Shown: piece after piece, positions 52,175 to 60,278 of the stretch
Numbering within the stretch: the first letter of the stretch is position 1
How the letters are laid out: each line of letters begins with the position of its first letter
Assembly (NCBI GenBank): GCA_963765545.1
Contig: CAVXWW010000008.1
Span: 682,001 to 746,000, forward strand
Length of the DNA: 64,000 nucleotides
Origin: JARRPM01 sp963765545
GTDB taxonomy: Bacteria; Pseudomonadota; Gammaproteobacteria; Pseudomonadales; Halieaceae
Direction: 5' to 3'
Position numbers and translations under genes: made by a program
Notes under the pieces: generated by a model
Database searches by the model: none
Told to the model about the DNA's origin: nothing
Seen by the model: only the letters and a program-made list of their open reading frames with translations

Positions 52175-52202
52175 ATCATACCACCGAACTATTGGCGTAC
52201 AA
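52175..52202 (-). promoter_or_regulatory. Candidate sigma-70 promoter of trxA
   Basis: On the minus strand TTGTAC (52202-52197), a 16-base spacer, and TATGAT (52180-52175). Leader of about 46 bases to the ATG. Confidence 0.45.
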
Positions 52203-52350
52203 CCGCGCGGGTAGAGTTTTTCGGAATGCTCATATGTCCGCCTGGCATATCTGAAAAAACCAGCGAACGACTTGGCAATAGCCTTGTCTCACAGGTGGTA
52301 GTAGTCTCCTACCGGTCAAGAAAACACAACAGCAAACAGGTGAAGCAGTC

Positions 52351-54486
52351 GTGTCATTAAAGAAAGTCGTCGTAATTTCTGTCATTGCAGCCGCCATTGG
52401 CGCCTGGTTCTACCTGGACCTGGGCAGCTACCTGCAATTTGACACGCTTCAGGAGAGGGTTGGCGAACTGCGGGCCTGGTACGCGCAGAACCCGCTGCTG
52501 GCGGGCCTGGCCTACTTCACCCTGTACGTGGTGGTCACCGCGCTGTCGGTGCCCGGGGCGGCGATCATGACGCTGGCGGGCGGCGCCCTGTTCGGCTTTT
52601 GGTATGCACTTCTGCTGGTGTCTTTCGCCAGCAGTATCGGTGCGACCCTGGCCTTCCTGGTGTCGCGCCTGCTGCTGCGCGATTGGGTACAGGACAGGTT
52701 TGGCCGGCAATTGCGCGCCTTCAATGAGGGGTTTGAGAAGGATGGCGCCTTTTACCTGTTTTCCCTGCGACTGGTGCCTATCTTCCCCTTCTTTGTGATC
52801 AACCTGCTGATGGGGCTGTTACCGATCAGGACCTGGCGCTACTACTGGGTGTCCCAACTGGGTATGTTGCCCGCCACTGCAGCCTACGTGAACGCGGGAA
52901 CCCAGCTGGGCGAACTCGATTCACCTGCGGGGATCATCTCGCCGGCCCTGTTGGGGTCCTTTGTGCTGTTGGCCGTGTTTCCACTGCTGGCCAAATGGCT
53001 GCTCGGCCTGATCCAGCGGCGTCGTGTTCTGGCGCCGTACCCGCGCCCGCGCAGTTTTGATACCAATGTGATTGTTATCGGCGCCGGTTCGGCGGGTTTA
53101 GTCGCCGCGCTGATAGCTGCAACGGTCAAGGCCAAGGTTACCCTGATCGAACGCCACAAAATGGGGGGCGACTGCCTCAACACCGGTTGCGTACCCAGCA
53201 AGGCGTTCATTCGCTCCGCCCGCATAGCCGAGTATGCCCGGCGGGCTCCGGAGTATGGGCTGGAGCCCATGCCGGTGGAGGTGAACTTTCGCGAAGTGAT
53301 GGAGCGTGTGCAGGCAATCATCAAGACCATCGAGCCGCATGACTCCGTGGAACGCTTTACCTCACTGGGAGTGGACTGTGTGCAGGGGGATGCGCGCATC
53401 CTGTCACCCTGGGAGGTGGAGGTCAACGGTGCGACCATTTCCGCACGCAATATTATTATCGCCAGTGGAGCCAGGCCCCGGATCCCCGATATAGCGGGCC
53501 TGGAGGCACTGGATTACCTCACCTCCGATACAGTGTGGGAGATCCGTGAGGCGCCAAAGCACCTGCTGGTTCTCGGGGCCGGTCCTATCGGCTGCGAGCT
53601 CGCCCAGGCGTTTGCCCGCCTCGGTACCCGGGTAACACTGGTTACTCATGCCGCCCGCATCCTGCCGCGCGAGGACATGGAAGTGTCGGCCGCGGTGGCC
53701 GCGACCCTGGTATCCCATGGCATGACCTTGCACACGGGTTATGAGCCGCTGGAGTTCCGCCAGGAAACCGACGGTCAGAAGGCCACGTTCAACACCGCTG
53801 ATGGGCAACGCGAAGTGGCCTTTGACAGAATACTGGTGGCGGTCGGGCGCCATGCGAATGTAGAGGAGATGGGCCTGGAGGCGCTGGAGATTCCGCTGAC
53901 GGCGACGGGCACCGTGGTTGTGGACGAGTACCTTCGCACCCGGGTGCCTACAATATTTGCCTGTGGCGATGTGGCCGGGCCTTACCAGTTCACCCACATG
54001 GCGAGTCACCAGGCCTGGTACGCTACCGTCAATGCCCTGTTCGGCCGCTTCCGCAAATTCAAGGTGGATTACTCGATAGTGCCCTGGGCGACATTTACCG
54101 ACCCCGAGGTAGCGCGGGTTGGGCTGAATGAGCAGGATGCCCGTGAGCAGGGCATCGAGTATGAGGTAACCCGCTATGACATCGATGACCTGGACCGCGC
54201 CATCGCCGATGGCGAGGCCCACGGTTTTATCAAGGTCCTTACCGTGCCCGGTAAGGACCGCATTATCGGGGCGACAATCGTGGGCTACCACGCTGCTGAA
54301 CTACTGGCGGAGTTTGTGTTGGCGATGAAGCACGGCATTGGCCTGGGCAAGATCCTGGGCACTATCCATGTCTACCCCACCCTGGGCGAGAGCAACCGTT
54401 TCCTGGCCAGCGAATGGCGCAAGGCTCGCAAGCCGGAGCAGCTGCTGTCCTGGGTTGAACGTTATCATCGCTGGTGCCGGAGTTAA
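52351..54486 (+). CDS. TVP38/TMEM64 membrane domain fused to a pyridine nucleotide-disulfide oxidoreductase
   Basis: 711 residues, GTG start. Residues ~1-225 are a DedA-like TVP38/TMEM64 (VTT) membrane domain with the signature SVPGAAIMTLAGGALFGFWYALLLVSFASSIGATLAFLVSRLLLRDWV and FSLRLVPIFPFFVINLLMGL. Residues ~235-705 are a flavoprotein: FAD loop VIVIGAGSAGLVAAL, redox-active Cys pair (C275/C280, GGDCLNTGCVPSK), NAD loop LVLGAGPIGCELAQ, FACGDVAGPYQFTHMA, and a dimer domain ending GTIHVYPTLGES. It resembles mercuric reductase and lipoamide dehydrogenase but lacks the C-terminal Cys pair of mercuric reductase. The substrate is unknown. Confidence 0.9.
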   Translation: MSLKKVVVISVIAAAIGAWFYLDLGSYLQFDTLQERVGELRAWYAQNPLLAGLAYFTLYVVVTALSVPGAAIMTLAGGALFGFWYALLLVSFASSIGATLAFLVSRLLLRDWVQDRFGRQLRAFNEGFEKDGAFYLFSLRLVPIFPFFVINLLMGLLPIRTWRYYWVSQLGMLPATAAYVNAGTQLGELDSPAGIISPALLGSFVLLAVFPLLAKWLLGLIQRRRVLAPYPRPRSFDTNVIVIGAGSAGLVAALIAATVKAKVTLIERHKMGGDCLNTGCVPSKAFIRSARIAEYARRAPEYGLEPMPVEVNFREVMERVQAIIKTIEPHDSVERFTSLGVDCVQGDARILSPWEVEVNGATISARNIIIASGARPRIPDIAGLEALDYLTSDTVWEIREAPKHLLVLGAGPIGCELAQAFARLGTRVTLVTHAARILPREDMEVSAAVAATLVSHGMTLHTGYEPLEFRQETDGQKATFNTADGQREVAFDRILVAVGRHANVEEMGLEALEIPLTATGTVVVDEYLRTRVPTIFACGDVAGPYQFTHMASHQAWYATVNALFGRFRKFKVDYSIVPWATFTDPEVARVGLNEQDAREQGIEYEVTRYDIDDLDRAIADGEAHGFIKVLTVPGKDRIIGATIVGYHAAELLAEFVLAMKHGIGLGKILGTIHVYPTLGESNRFLASEWRKARKPEQLLSWVERYHRWCRS

Positions 54487-54602
54487 TGCGCAGCTGATCG
54501 GCCGCTGCAGGAATGCTAAAGTATTCGCTGTTAACAGCACTGCCGGGGGCCGGGCGGCGGCTGGTTGAACAATTGATCCCATCACATTAAGGAGGCGAAA
54601 AA

Positions 54603-55256
54603 ATGAGCAAGGTTGCAGTAGTGCTGTCGGGATGTGGCGTTTATGACGGCGCGGAGATCAATGAGGCGGTGTTGAGCCTGTTGTGCCTCGAACAGCAGGG
54701 CGCCAGTTATCAGTGTTTTGCGCCCGATATACAGCAGATGCACGTCATCAACCACTTGAGTGGCGAGGCGGAAGCCGGGGAAACCCGCAATGTGCTGGTG
54801 GAGGCCGCGCGAATTGCCCGCGGCAATATCAAGGACCTGGCGAGCCTGGAACCGGGGGAGTTCGACGCCCTGCTGGTGCCCGGCGGATTCGGGGCTGCCA
54901 AAAATCTTTGTAACTTCGCGGTGGCTGGCGCGGAAATGGAAGTGCAGGCGGATTTTCTGCAAATCGCCAGGGGGTTTCACCAGGCAGGCAAGCCGATAGG
55001 CCTGATCTGTATAGCACCGGTAATGGCCGCGGCTATCTGTGGTGAGGGTACCCGCTGCACCGTCGGTAACGATGCCGACACCGCCGCGGCGATAGAGGCC
55101 ATGGGCGGCGTACACCAGGACTGTCCGGTATCAGAGGCCAGGGTTGATAGTGAGCGCAAACTGGTAACGACCCCGGCCTATATGCTGGCGGGCAGCGTGG
55201 CGCAGGCCTATGGCGGGATCAGTGAGTGTGTAAAAGAGGTACTGGCCCTGGCGTGA
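54603..55256 (+). CDS. elbB: Isoprenoid biosynthesis glyoxalase ElbB
   Basis: 217 residues with a strong ribosome-binding site (AAGGAGG). DJ-1/PfpI-like fold with the opening VAVVLSGCGVYDGAEINEAVLSLLCLEQQG, a PGGFGAAKNLCNFA segment and GLICIAPVMAAAI holding the nucleophile Cys. ElbB has weak glyoxalase activity and is linked to isoprenoid synthesis in E. coli. The GIY-YIG gene overlaps its stop by 4 bases (GTGA). Confidence 0.92.
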   Translation: MSKVAVVLSGCGVYDGAEINEAVLSLLCLEQQGASYQCFAPDIQQMHVINHLSGEAEAGETRNVLVEAARIARGNIKDLASLEPGEFDALLVPGGFGAAKNLCNFAVAGAEMEVQADFLQIARGFHQAGKPIGLICIAPVMAAAICGEGTRCTVGNDADTAAAIEAMGGVHQDCPVSEARVDSERKLVTTPAYMLAGSVAQAYGGISECVKEVLALA

Positions 55257-55519
55257 GGCAGCCTGTGCCTGATGACTGGTCGGTCTACATCCTGCGCTGC
55301 GCTGATGGCAGCCTGTACACGGGGGTGGCAAAAGATCTCAACAAGCGACTGCGACAACACAATGGTCAGTTGGCGGGCGGGCCCAGATATACCAGTGGGC
55401 GCCGGCCGGTAGAATTGCTGTGGAGTGCCCTGGCGCCCGATCGCAGTGCGGCCCAGCAGCGCGAGGCGGCCATCAAGAAACTGGACCGGGCGGACAAACT
55501 GCGCCTGGTCGGGCGCTAG
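55253..55519 (+). CDS. GIY-YIG nuclease family protein
   Basis: 88 residues, GTG start overlapping the elbB stop; the next GTG at 55265 is an alternative. The domain begins WSVYILRCADGSLYTGVAKDLNKRLRQHNG, with the GIY and YIG equivalents (VYI and YTG), the Arg in DLNKRLRQH and the catalytic Glu in QREAAIKKLDR. Stand-alone members of the UPF0213/YhbQ type may act on damaged or branched DNA. Physiological role is unclear. Confidence 0.88.
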   Translation: MRQPVPDDWSVYILRCADGSLYTGVAKDLNKRLRQHNGQLAGGPRYTSGRRPVELLWSALAPDRSAAQQREAAIKKLDRADKLRLVGR

Positions 55520-55535
55520 CGCGGCCAGTGGCGGG

Positions 55536-57422
55536 TCATGAGCCCGTCATTTCCTCCAGCGCTTGTTGCTGTTCCAGCCAGTCCTCCTCCAGTGCAGCAG
55601 CCTCTGCTTTCAGCTCAGCCTCCCGCTTTAGCAGATCTGCCAGATCCTGTTTGCGCCCCTCCATATAAAGGTCGGTGTCGCTGAGCTGCGTTTGCAGCTG
55701 GGCCTGTTCCGCCTCCACCGCACTCATTTGCGTCTCGGTTTTTTCGATACTTTTTTGCAGCGGGCGCAATTTTTCCCGTTGGGCAGCGGCGCTCTGGCGC
55801 TTTTCCTTGCGCGAACTGTCTGCCGGGGCAACATCGGTGCGTTCGACCTGTTTGTAACTGGAAAGAATCCAGCGCTCGTAGCCCTCCAGGTCATCGGTGT
55901 AGGTTTCTACCCGTCCGTCGTGTACCAGCAACAGCTCATCAACCGTATTGCGCAGCAGGTGTCGGTCGTGGCTGACCAGTATCAGCGCGCCCTCGTAGGC
56001 TTGCAGCGCCACCTCCAGCGCATGGCGCATATCCAGGTCAAGGTGGTTGGTGGGTTCGTCCAGCACCAGCAGGTTGGGCTTTTGCCACACTACCATCGCC
56101 AGGGCCAATCGGGCTTTTTCGCCGCCCGAGAAGGGGGCGATCTGGCTGGTGGCGGCATCGCCCCGAAAATTGAAGCCTCCCAGGAAATCCAGGATCTCCT
56201 GCTCCCTGGCTTCCGGGCTCAGTCGTTGCAGGTGCAGCACCGCACTGGCCTTTAAGTCCAGGGCTTCCAGCTGCTGTTGGTCAAAGTAGCCGATACTGCA
56301 GTGCTCTCCCGCCGCCCGCTCACCTGCCAGCAGGGGCAGGTCACCCACCAGGCTCTTCAGTAAGGTTGATTTGCCCGCGCCGTTTTTGCCCAGCAACCCG
56401 TAGCGGCTGCCAGGTCGCAAGTGCAGCTCTACGCCGGCCAGTATGGCGTTGTGGCCGTAGCCCAGCCCGGCCCCGTCAAGACGCAGCAGGGGGTCACTGC
56501 TCCTGGCCGGTTCCGGGAAACTGAAGTCGAAAGGGGAGTCTATATGTGCCGGCGCCAGTGCCTGCATACGCTCCAGTTCCTTCAGCCGGCTCTGGGCCTG
56601 TCTTGCCTTGGTGGCCTTGTAGCGAAAGCGCCGCACGAAGTCGTCAATTTCCGCTATCCGGCGCTGCTGTTTCTCGTAACTGGCCTGCTGGTTGGCCAGG
56701 CGCTCGGCCCGCTGCTGTTCGAAGTCGGAGTAATTGCCCTTGTAGGCCTGTAACTGCTGCCGTTCGATGTGCAGGATACGTTCACAGGTGGCATCGATAA
56801 AATCCCGGTCGTGGGAGATCATCAGCAGGGTGCCCGGGTACTGCTGCAGCCATTGTTGCAGCCACAGCGTAGCGTCCAGGTCCAGGTGGTTGGTGGGCTC
56901 ATCCAGTAACAGCACATCGGAGGGCGTCATCAGCGCCCGCGCCAGGTTGAGCCGAATCCGCCAACCGCCAGAAAAATCACTGACGGGTCGGGCAGATGCA
57001 TTCTCGGCAAAACCCAGCCCCTGCAGCAGGCGCTCGACCCGGCGCTCAGCGCTGTATCCGTCTATTTCATCCAGTTTGCTGTGAACGGGGGCTGCTGCCT
57101 CGAACTGGCCCGCGCTTTCCAGGCGCTCGAGTTGGTCGCGCAGCGTTGCCAGGGTGCTGTCGCCGCGCCAGATATACTCGCCGGCGCGCATATCCGAGGC
57201 GTGTACCTCCTGGGCCATGTGGGCGATGCGAAGCCTGGACATACCCTCGATATCACCGGTATCAGCCGCCAGCTCACCCAGTAACAGAGAGAACAGGGAG
57301 GACTTGCCACTGCCGTTGGCACCAATCAGGGCCAGCCGCTGCCCCGGCTGCATCGTGATGTTGGCATCCTGCAGCAGCAGTTTGGCGCCCCGACGCAGGC
57401 TTATGTCGCGCAATATAATCAT
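55536..57422 (-). CDS. ABC-F family ATPase (YheS-like)
   Basis: 628 residues from the ATG at 57422; the longer frame upstream is not family-like. Two nucleotide-binding domains: Walker A LIGANGSGKSSLFSLLLG and LGKNGAGKSTLLKSLVG; signatures VSDFSGGWRIRLNLARAL and APFSGGEKARLALAMV; Walker B LLLDEPTNHLDLDATLW and LVLDEPTNHLDLDMRHAL. A P-site tRNA-interaction linker lies between them, and the C-terminal ~80 residues form a long coiled coil. No membrane domain: it acts on ribosomes. Resembles YheS more than Uup by length and the MIILRDISLRRG start. Confidence 0.92.
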   Translation of the reverse strand: MIILRDISLRRGAKLLLQDANITMQPGQRLALIGANGSGKSSLFSLLLGELAADTGDIEGMSRLRIAHMAQEVHASDMRAGEYIWRGDSTLATLRDQLERLESAGQFEAAAPVHSKLDEIDGYSAERRVERLLQGLGFAENASARPVSDFSGGWRIRLNLARALMTPSDVLLLDEPTNHLDLDATLWLQQWLQQYPGTLLMISHDRDFIDATCERILHIERQQLQAYKGNYSDFEQQRAERLANQQASYEKQQRRIAEIDDFVRRFRYKATKARQAQSRLKELERMQALAPAHIDSPFDFSFPEPARSSDPLLRLDGAGLGYGHNAILAGVELHLRPGSRYGLLGKNGAGKSTLLKSLVGDLPLLAGERAAGEHCSIGYFDQQQLEALDLKASAVLHLQRLSPEAREQEILDFLGGFNFRGDAATSQIAPFSGGEKARLALAMVVWQKPNLLVLDEPTNHLDLDMRHALEVALQAYEGALILVSHDRHLLRNTVDELLLVHDGRVETYTDDLEGYERWILSSYKQVERTDVAPADSSRKEKRQSAAAQREKLRPLQKSIEKTETQMSAVEAEQAQLQTQLSDTDLYMEGRKQDLADLLKREAELKAEAAALEEDWLEQQQALEEMTGS

Positions 57423-57714
57423 GAGGAGGCGGATTCTACCCGCAGCGGGGTGGTTGGGCCAGAGACCCGTGTCTGGCAGCAATGTTGCGAGGTTTTTTTC
57501 GCCAAAAACCGGCGCTGGATTGGGGTGGCATAGCCAGGGGCTGGATAGTAAGATGTGCGGCCATTGTGAAGCGCTTGCTTTGCCCACGCCTCACAATGGA
57601 ACTGATTTGCCGCGAGACTGTCAGTTACGAGGCACTTGGTTTATCCCGGGGAGTAAGAAGCCGCTTTGACAGGTGTACCGCGATACCCCCATTTCTCAAC
57701 ATTGGAAGGAATTT

Positions 57715-58503
57715 ATGAAGAAGTACGCACTTCCGCTTGCACTGGCCGGCCTGGTCACACTGCAAGCCTGTAACCAGCAAACAGCTGAAACCGACAAACC
57801 TGCTGCCGCTGCCCCGGCCGCTGCTCCTGCCGCTGCTCCTGCCGAACTCAAGCTGGAAACCACTCAGCAGCGCCTGAGCTACGGTATAGCGCTAACCCTG
57901 GGGAATCGTATGAAGGCTGACCAGGTCCCCATGGATGTGGACGCGTTCTCCGCCGGCTTGCGCGATGCGCTCACCGGTGCCGAGCCGCGCCTGAGCGAGG
58001 AAGAGATAGGTGCCGAGATGCAGGCATACCAGGAAAAAGCCGCAGCCGAGCAACAGGCTGCACAGGCGGCCCTGGCAGAGACCAACATGGCAGCTGCAAC
58101 AGCCTTCCTGGCTGAGAATGCCGCCCGTGAGGGTGTTGTTACTACTGACTCAGGTTTGCAGTATGAAGTCATAGAAGCGGGTGACGGTCCCAAGCCTGGC
58201 CCGGAGGACACTGTTGAGGTGCACTACCGCGGTACGCTGGTGGACGGCACGGAATTCGATTCATCCTACAACCGGGGCGAGACTGTCAGTTTTGGTGTTG
58301 GCCAGGTAATTCCCGGGTGGACTGAAGCTTTGCAGTTGATGCCTGTTGGGTCCAAGTACAAGCTGGCCATTCCACCGGAGCTGGGTTACGGCGCCGGTGG
58401 TGCTGGTCAGGCGATAGGGCCGAACGCGGCACTGATCTTCGACGTGGAGTTGATCTCTATCCCCACCGAGGCCGATCAGGCCGAAGCGGCGGCTGAAGGC
58501 TAA
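57715..58503 (+). CDS. FKBP-type peptidyl-prolyl isomerase lipoprotein (FkpA/Mip-like)
   Basis: 262 residues from ATG 57715. Lipobox LAGLVTLQAC, then an Ala/Pro-rich linker, a helical dimerisation domain (LETTQQRLSYGIALTLGNRMKADQ to ~155), and an FKBP domain (~165-255) with VEVHYRGTLVDGTEFDSSYNRGETVSFGVGQVIPGWTEALQLMPVGSKYKLAIPPELGYGAGG, the standard active site. It folds outer-membrane and periplasmic proteins as a V-shaped dimer. Its stop overlaps the convergent rsd gene by 4 bases. Confidence 0.93.
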   Translation: MKKYALPLALAGLVTLQACNQQTAETDKPAAAAPAAAPAAAPAELKLETTQQRLSYGIALTLGNRMKADQVPMDVDAFSAGLRDALTGAEPRLSEEEIGAEMQAYQEKAAAEQQAAQAALAETNMAAATAFLAENAAREGVVTTDSGLQYEVIEAGDGPKPGPEDTVEVHYRGTLVDGTEFDSSYNRGETVSFGVGQVIPGWTEALQLMPVGSKYKLAIPPELGYGAGGAGQAIGPNAALIFDVELISIPTEADQAEAAAEG

Positions 58504-58988
58504 ATTGCCTGGGGCGCCTGGTTTTCTACCAGGTGTCTGTGTCTGTTGTGAAGGCCGGCGATAAGCCGGTCTTCCAGCACAAACCGGTTTTCCAGCACCT
58601 CCCCCAGGGATGACAGGTCGCGCTGTACCGTTTCCGGATATGCGGCTCCGCTCCCATATTTTTCTTCGTACGCCAGAATAACTTCGGTCGTATCCCCAAT
58701 GGCGGGCATCAATTGTGACGCCAGGCTGTCACTGCCGTCGGCAAAGCTCTCCGCTTCATTCAGCAATTCATGAAACACCTCGAAGTGTCCTGCCGATACG
58801 TAATCGACGAGTACACTGCACAGCATGCGTTGGCGCTGGGTCAGGGCGTCGGCCGCCGGGTCGCTATCCAGGGCGACGGCGATTTGCGTGTACTTGCCAA
58901 GCAATTCGCGTCGCTCTTTCAGCCAGCGGGTGAGCAAGTCCTCTACCGCAGCAAACTGTTCGTTGGGGTTACTATTCCTGTGTGGCAT
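58500..58988 (-). CDS. rsd: Rsd/AlgQ family anti-sigma-70 regulator
   Basis: 162 residues, AGGAAG before the ATG. The Rsd/AlgQ signature is visible: EDLLTRWLKERRELLGKYTQIAVAL, then MLCSVLVDYVSAGHFEVFHELLNEAESF and LSSLGEVLENRFVLEDRLI. Rsd binds region 4 of sigma-70 in stationary phase; in Pseudomonas the homologue AlgQ also affects alginate. Lies just downstream of dsbB, as in Pseudomonas. Confidence 0.92.
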   Translation of the reverse strand: MPHRNSNPNEQFAAVEDLLTRWLKERRELLGKYTQIAVALDSDPAADALTQRQRMLCSVLVDYVSAGHFEVFHELLNEAESFADGSDSLASQLMPAIGDTTEVILAYEEKYGSGAAYPETVQRDLSSLGEVLENRFVLEDRLIAGLHNRHRHLVENQAPQAI

Positions 58989-59080
58989 GGCATGCTTCCT
59001 GCGGTTTCACTGCGGACCGGACCACTATATGGCTGTGGGCCTGGGTCGGCAAGTTGGTAATGTTGATCATGGCGTTGCGC

Positions 59081-59581
59081 TCACGGATACTTGCGGAAAA
59101 ATTGCCACAGGCAAACCAGGACCACCAGCGTTGCAAGGATCAGGGTCTGCTCCGGGATGCTGAGACCCATAAATGTCCACATGGTTTCCGCGCAGTTGCC
59201 ATCGCCCATCATGACCAGGCTGAAGGTCTCGCTGAAAGGCAGGGTTTCCAGCATGTATTCGAGGCTGGGACCGCAGGCGGGCACCTGGTCCTCCGGCAGA
59301 TGCTGCAGCCAGACGTGGCGAATGGCCACGGCACCGCCGGCCAGGGCCGCCAGGGAGCAAAGCGCCGCATAGATACGTCGCCCTGTGGCGGCGGGATTGT
59401 GCAGAGCGGCTATCAGCGCAAAGCCACCCCAAAGCACTACGAATACCCGCTGGGTCATGCACAGGGGGCAGGGGGCGAGTCCCAGAATCTCCTCGAGGTA
59501 GATGCGGGCAAACAAAATGGCGACTATTGCGGTCAGGGTGAGCCCTGCAAATACCAGTCTCGGGGAAAGGGTTTGAAGCAT
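59081..59581 (-). CDS. dsbB: Disulfide bond formation protein DsbB
   Basis: 166 residues, four predicted membrane helices. The first Cys pair is LAPCPLCMTQR; the second pair lies in the second periplasmic loop (VPACGPSLEYMLETLPF and MGDGNCAE). The cytoplasmic ends carry the usual Arg/Lys residues. It reoxidises DsbA using ubiquinone. 92 bases upstream of rsd on the same strand. Confidence 0.93.
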   Translation of the reverse strand: MLQTLSPRLVFAGLTLTAIVAILFARIYLEEILGLAPCPLCMTQRVFVVLWGGFALIAALHNPAATGRRIYAALCSLAALAGGAVAIRHVWLQHLPEDQVPACGPSLEYMLETLPFSETFSLVMMGDGNCAETMWTFMGLSIPEQTLILATLVVLVCLWQFFRKYP

Positions 59582-59675
59582 ATTCCTGGGTTTCCTTTAG
59601 TGGCCGGTGACACCGGGTCGGGCTGGCTACGTTAGGGCCTTTTCTGAGCGAGTGCAATATTCATGGCAACTGGAT

Positions 59676-60272
59676 TTACCCCCGACCCAGCAGCGCGTTG
59701 CCCTCTCTTTCGCTGAAGGCCTGAAGTTCAGGATAAAACTGCAGGAAAGCCGCTTCCAGCATTCCCCTGGCGGGTGCCAGGCCAGGGCCCACATCTGCCA
59801 GTGGATTGGCCCGGCGAAACCGCTGTCCAATGCGCTCGGCGCTGGCCGGCACCGTCTCCCAGTCCAGGTAAAGGCCCAGGATGTCGTGTTCTATCATCCG
59901 CGCCAGCATTCTGCGGGAGCCGTCGCTCAGGGAGTGCTGCTGGCCCTGCAGGGCGAGGTATACACGGGAATTGAACTCCGCCAGCCCGATGTCACTGTAG
60001 TTGTCCCAGTATTTGCTCAGGAAGTGATCGAAGCTCAGGTCAATCAGTATGCCTGCATAGCGGCGTAGTTCGGGGGGAAACTCACGGCGTAATTGTGTGA
60101 CCACCGGGTGGCTGTCGGTATAGGCATCAATAGAGCGGTGCAGGCGCACGCCCCGCTCGATAGCGGCTGGTAATTCGCCCCTCAGCTGCCCCTTGCGGTA
60201 ATCTCCTTCCAGTCCGCCCGCTACCAGTCCCTTATCCGGCCAGGCCAGGTGAAAGTGGGCCAGGAAGTTCAC
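59676..60272 (-). CDS. acpH: Acyl carrier protein phosphodiesterase AcpH
   Basis: 198 residues, PF04336 family. MNFLAHFHLAWPDKGLVAGGLEGDYRKGQ is the characteristic start with an HD-like His/Asp set, followed by GVRLHRSIDAYTDSHPVV and YAGILIDLSFDHFLSKYW. It removes the 4'-phosphopantetheine arm from acyl carrier protein. Follows gshA by six bases on the same strand. Confidence 0.88.
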   Translation of the reverse strand: MNFLAHFHLAWPDKGLVAGGLEGDYRKGQLRGELPAAIERGVRLHRSIDAYTDSHPVVTQLRREFPPELRRYAGILIDLSFDHFLSKYWDNYSDIGLAEFNSRVYLALQGQQHSLSDGSRRMLARMIEHDILGLYLDWETVPASAERIGQRFRRANPLADVGPGLAPARGMLEAAFLQFYPELQAFSEREGNALLGRG

Positions 60273-60278
60273 AGCGCG

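Noticed and set aside
53404..54291. 295-residue minus-strand frame
   Set aside because: Antisense to the flavoprotein domain of the TVP38 fusion.
57666..57700. TTGACA as a promoter for the FKBP gene
   Set aside because: No acceptable -10 lies 16-18 bases downstream.
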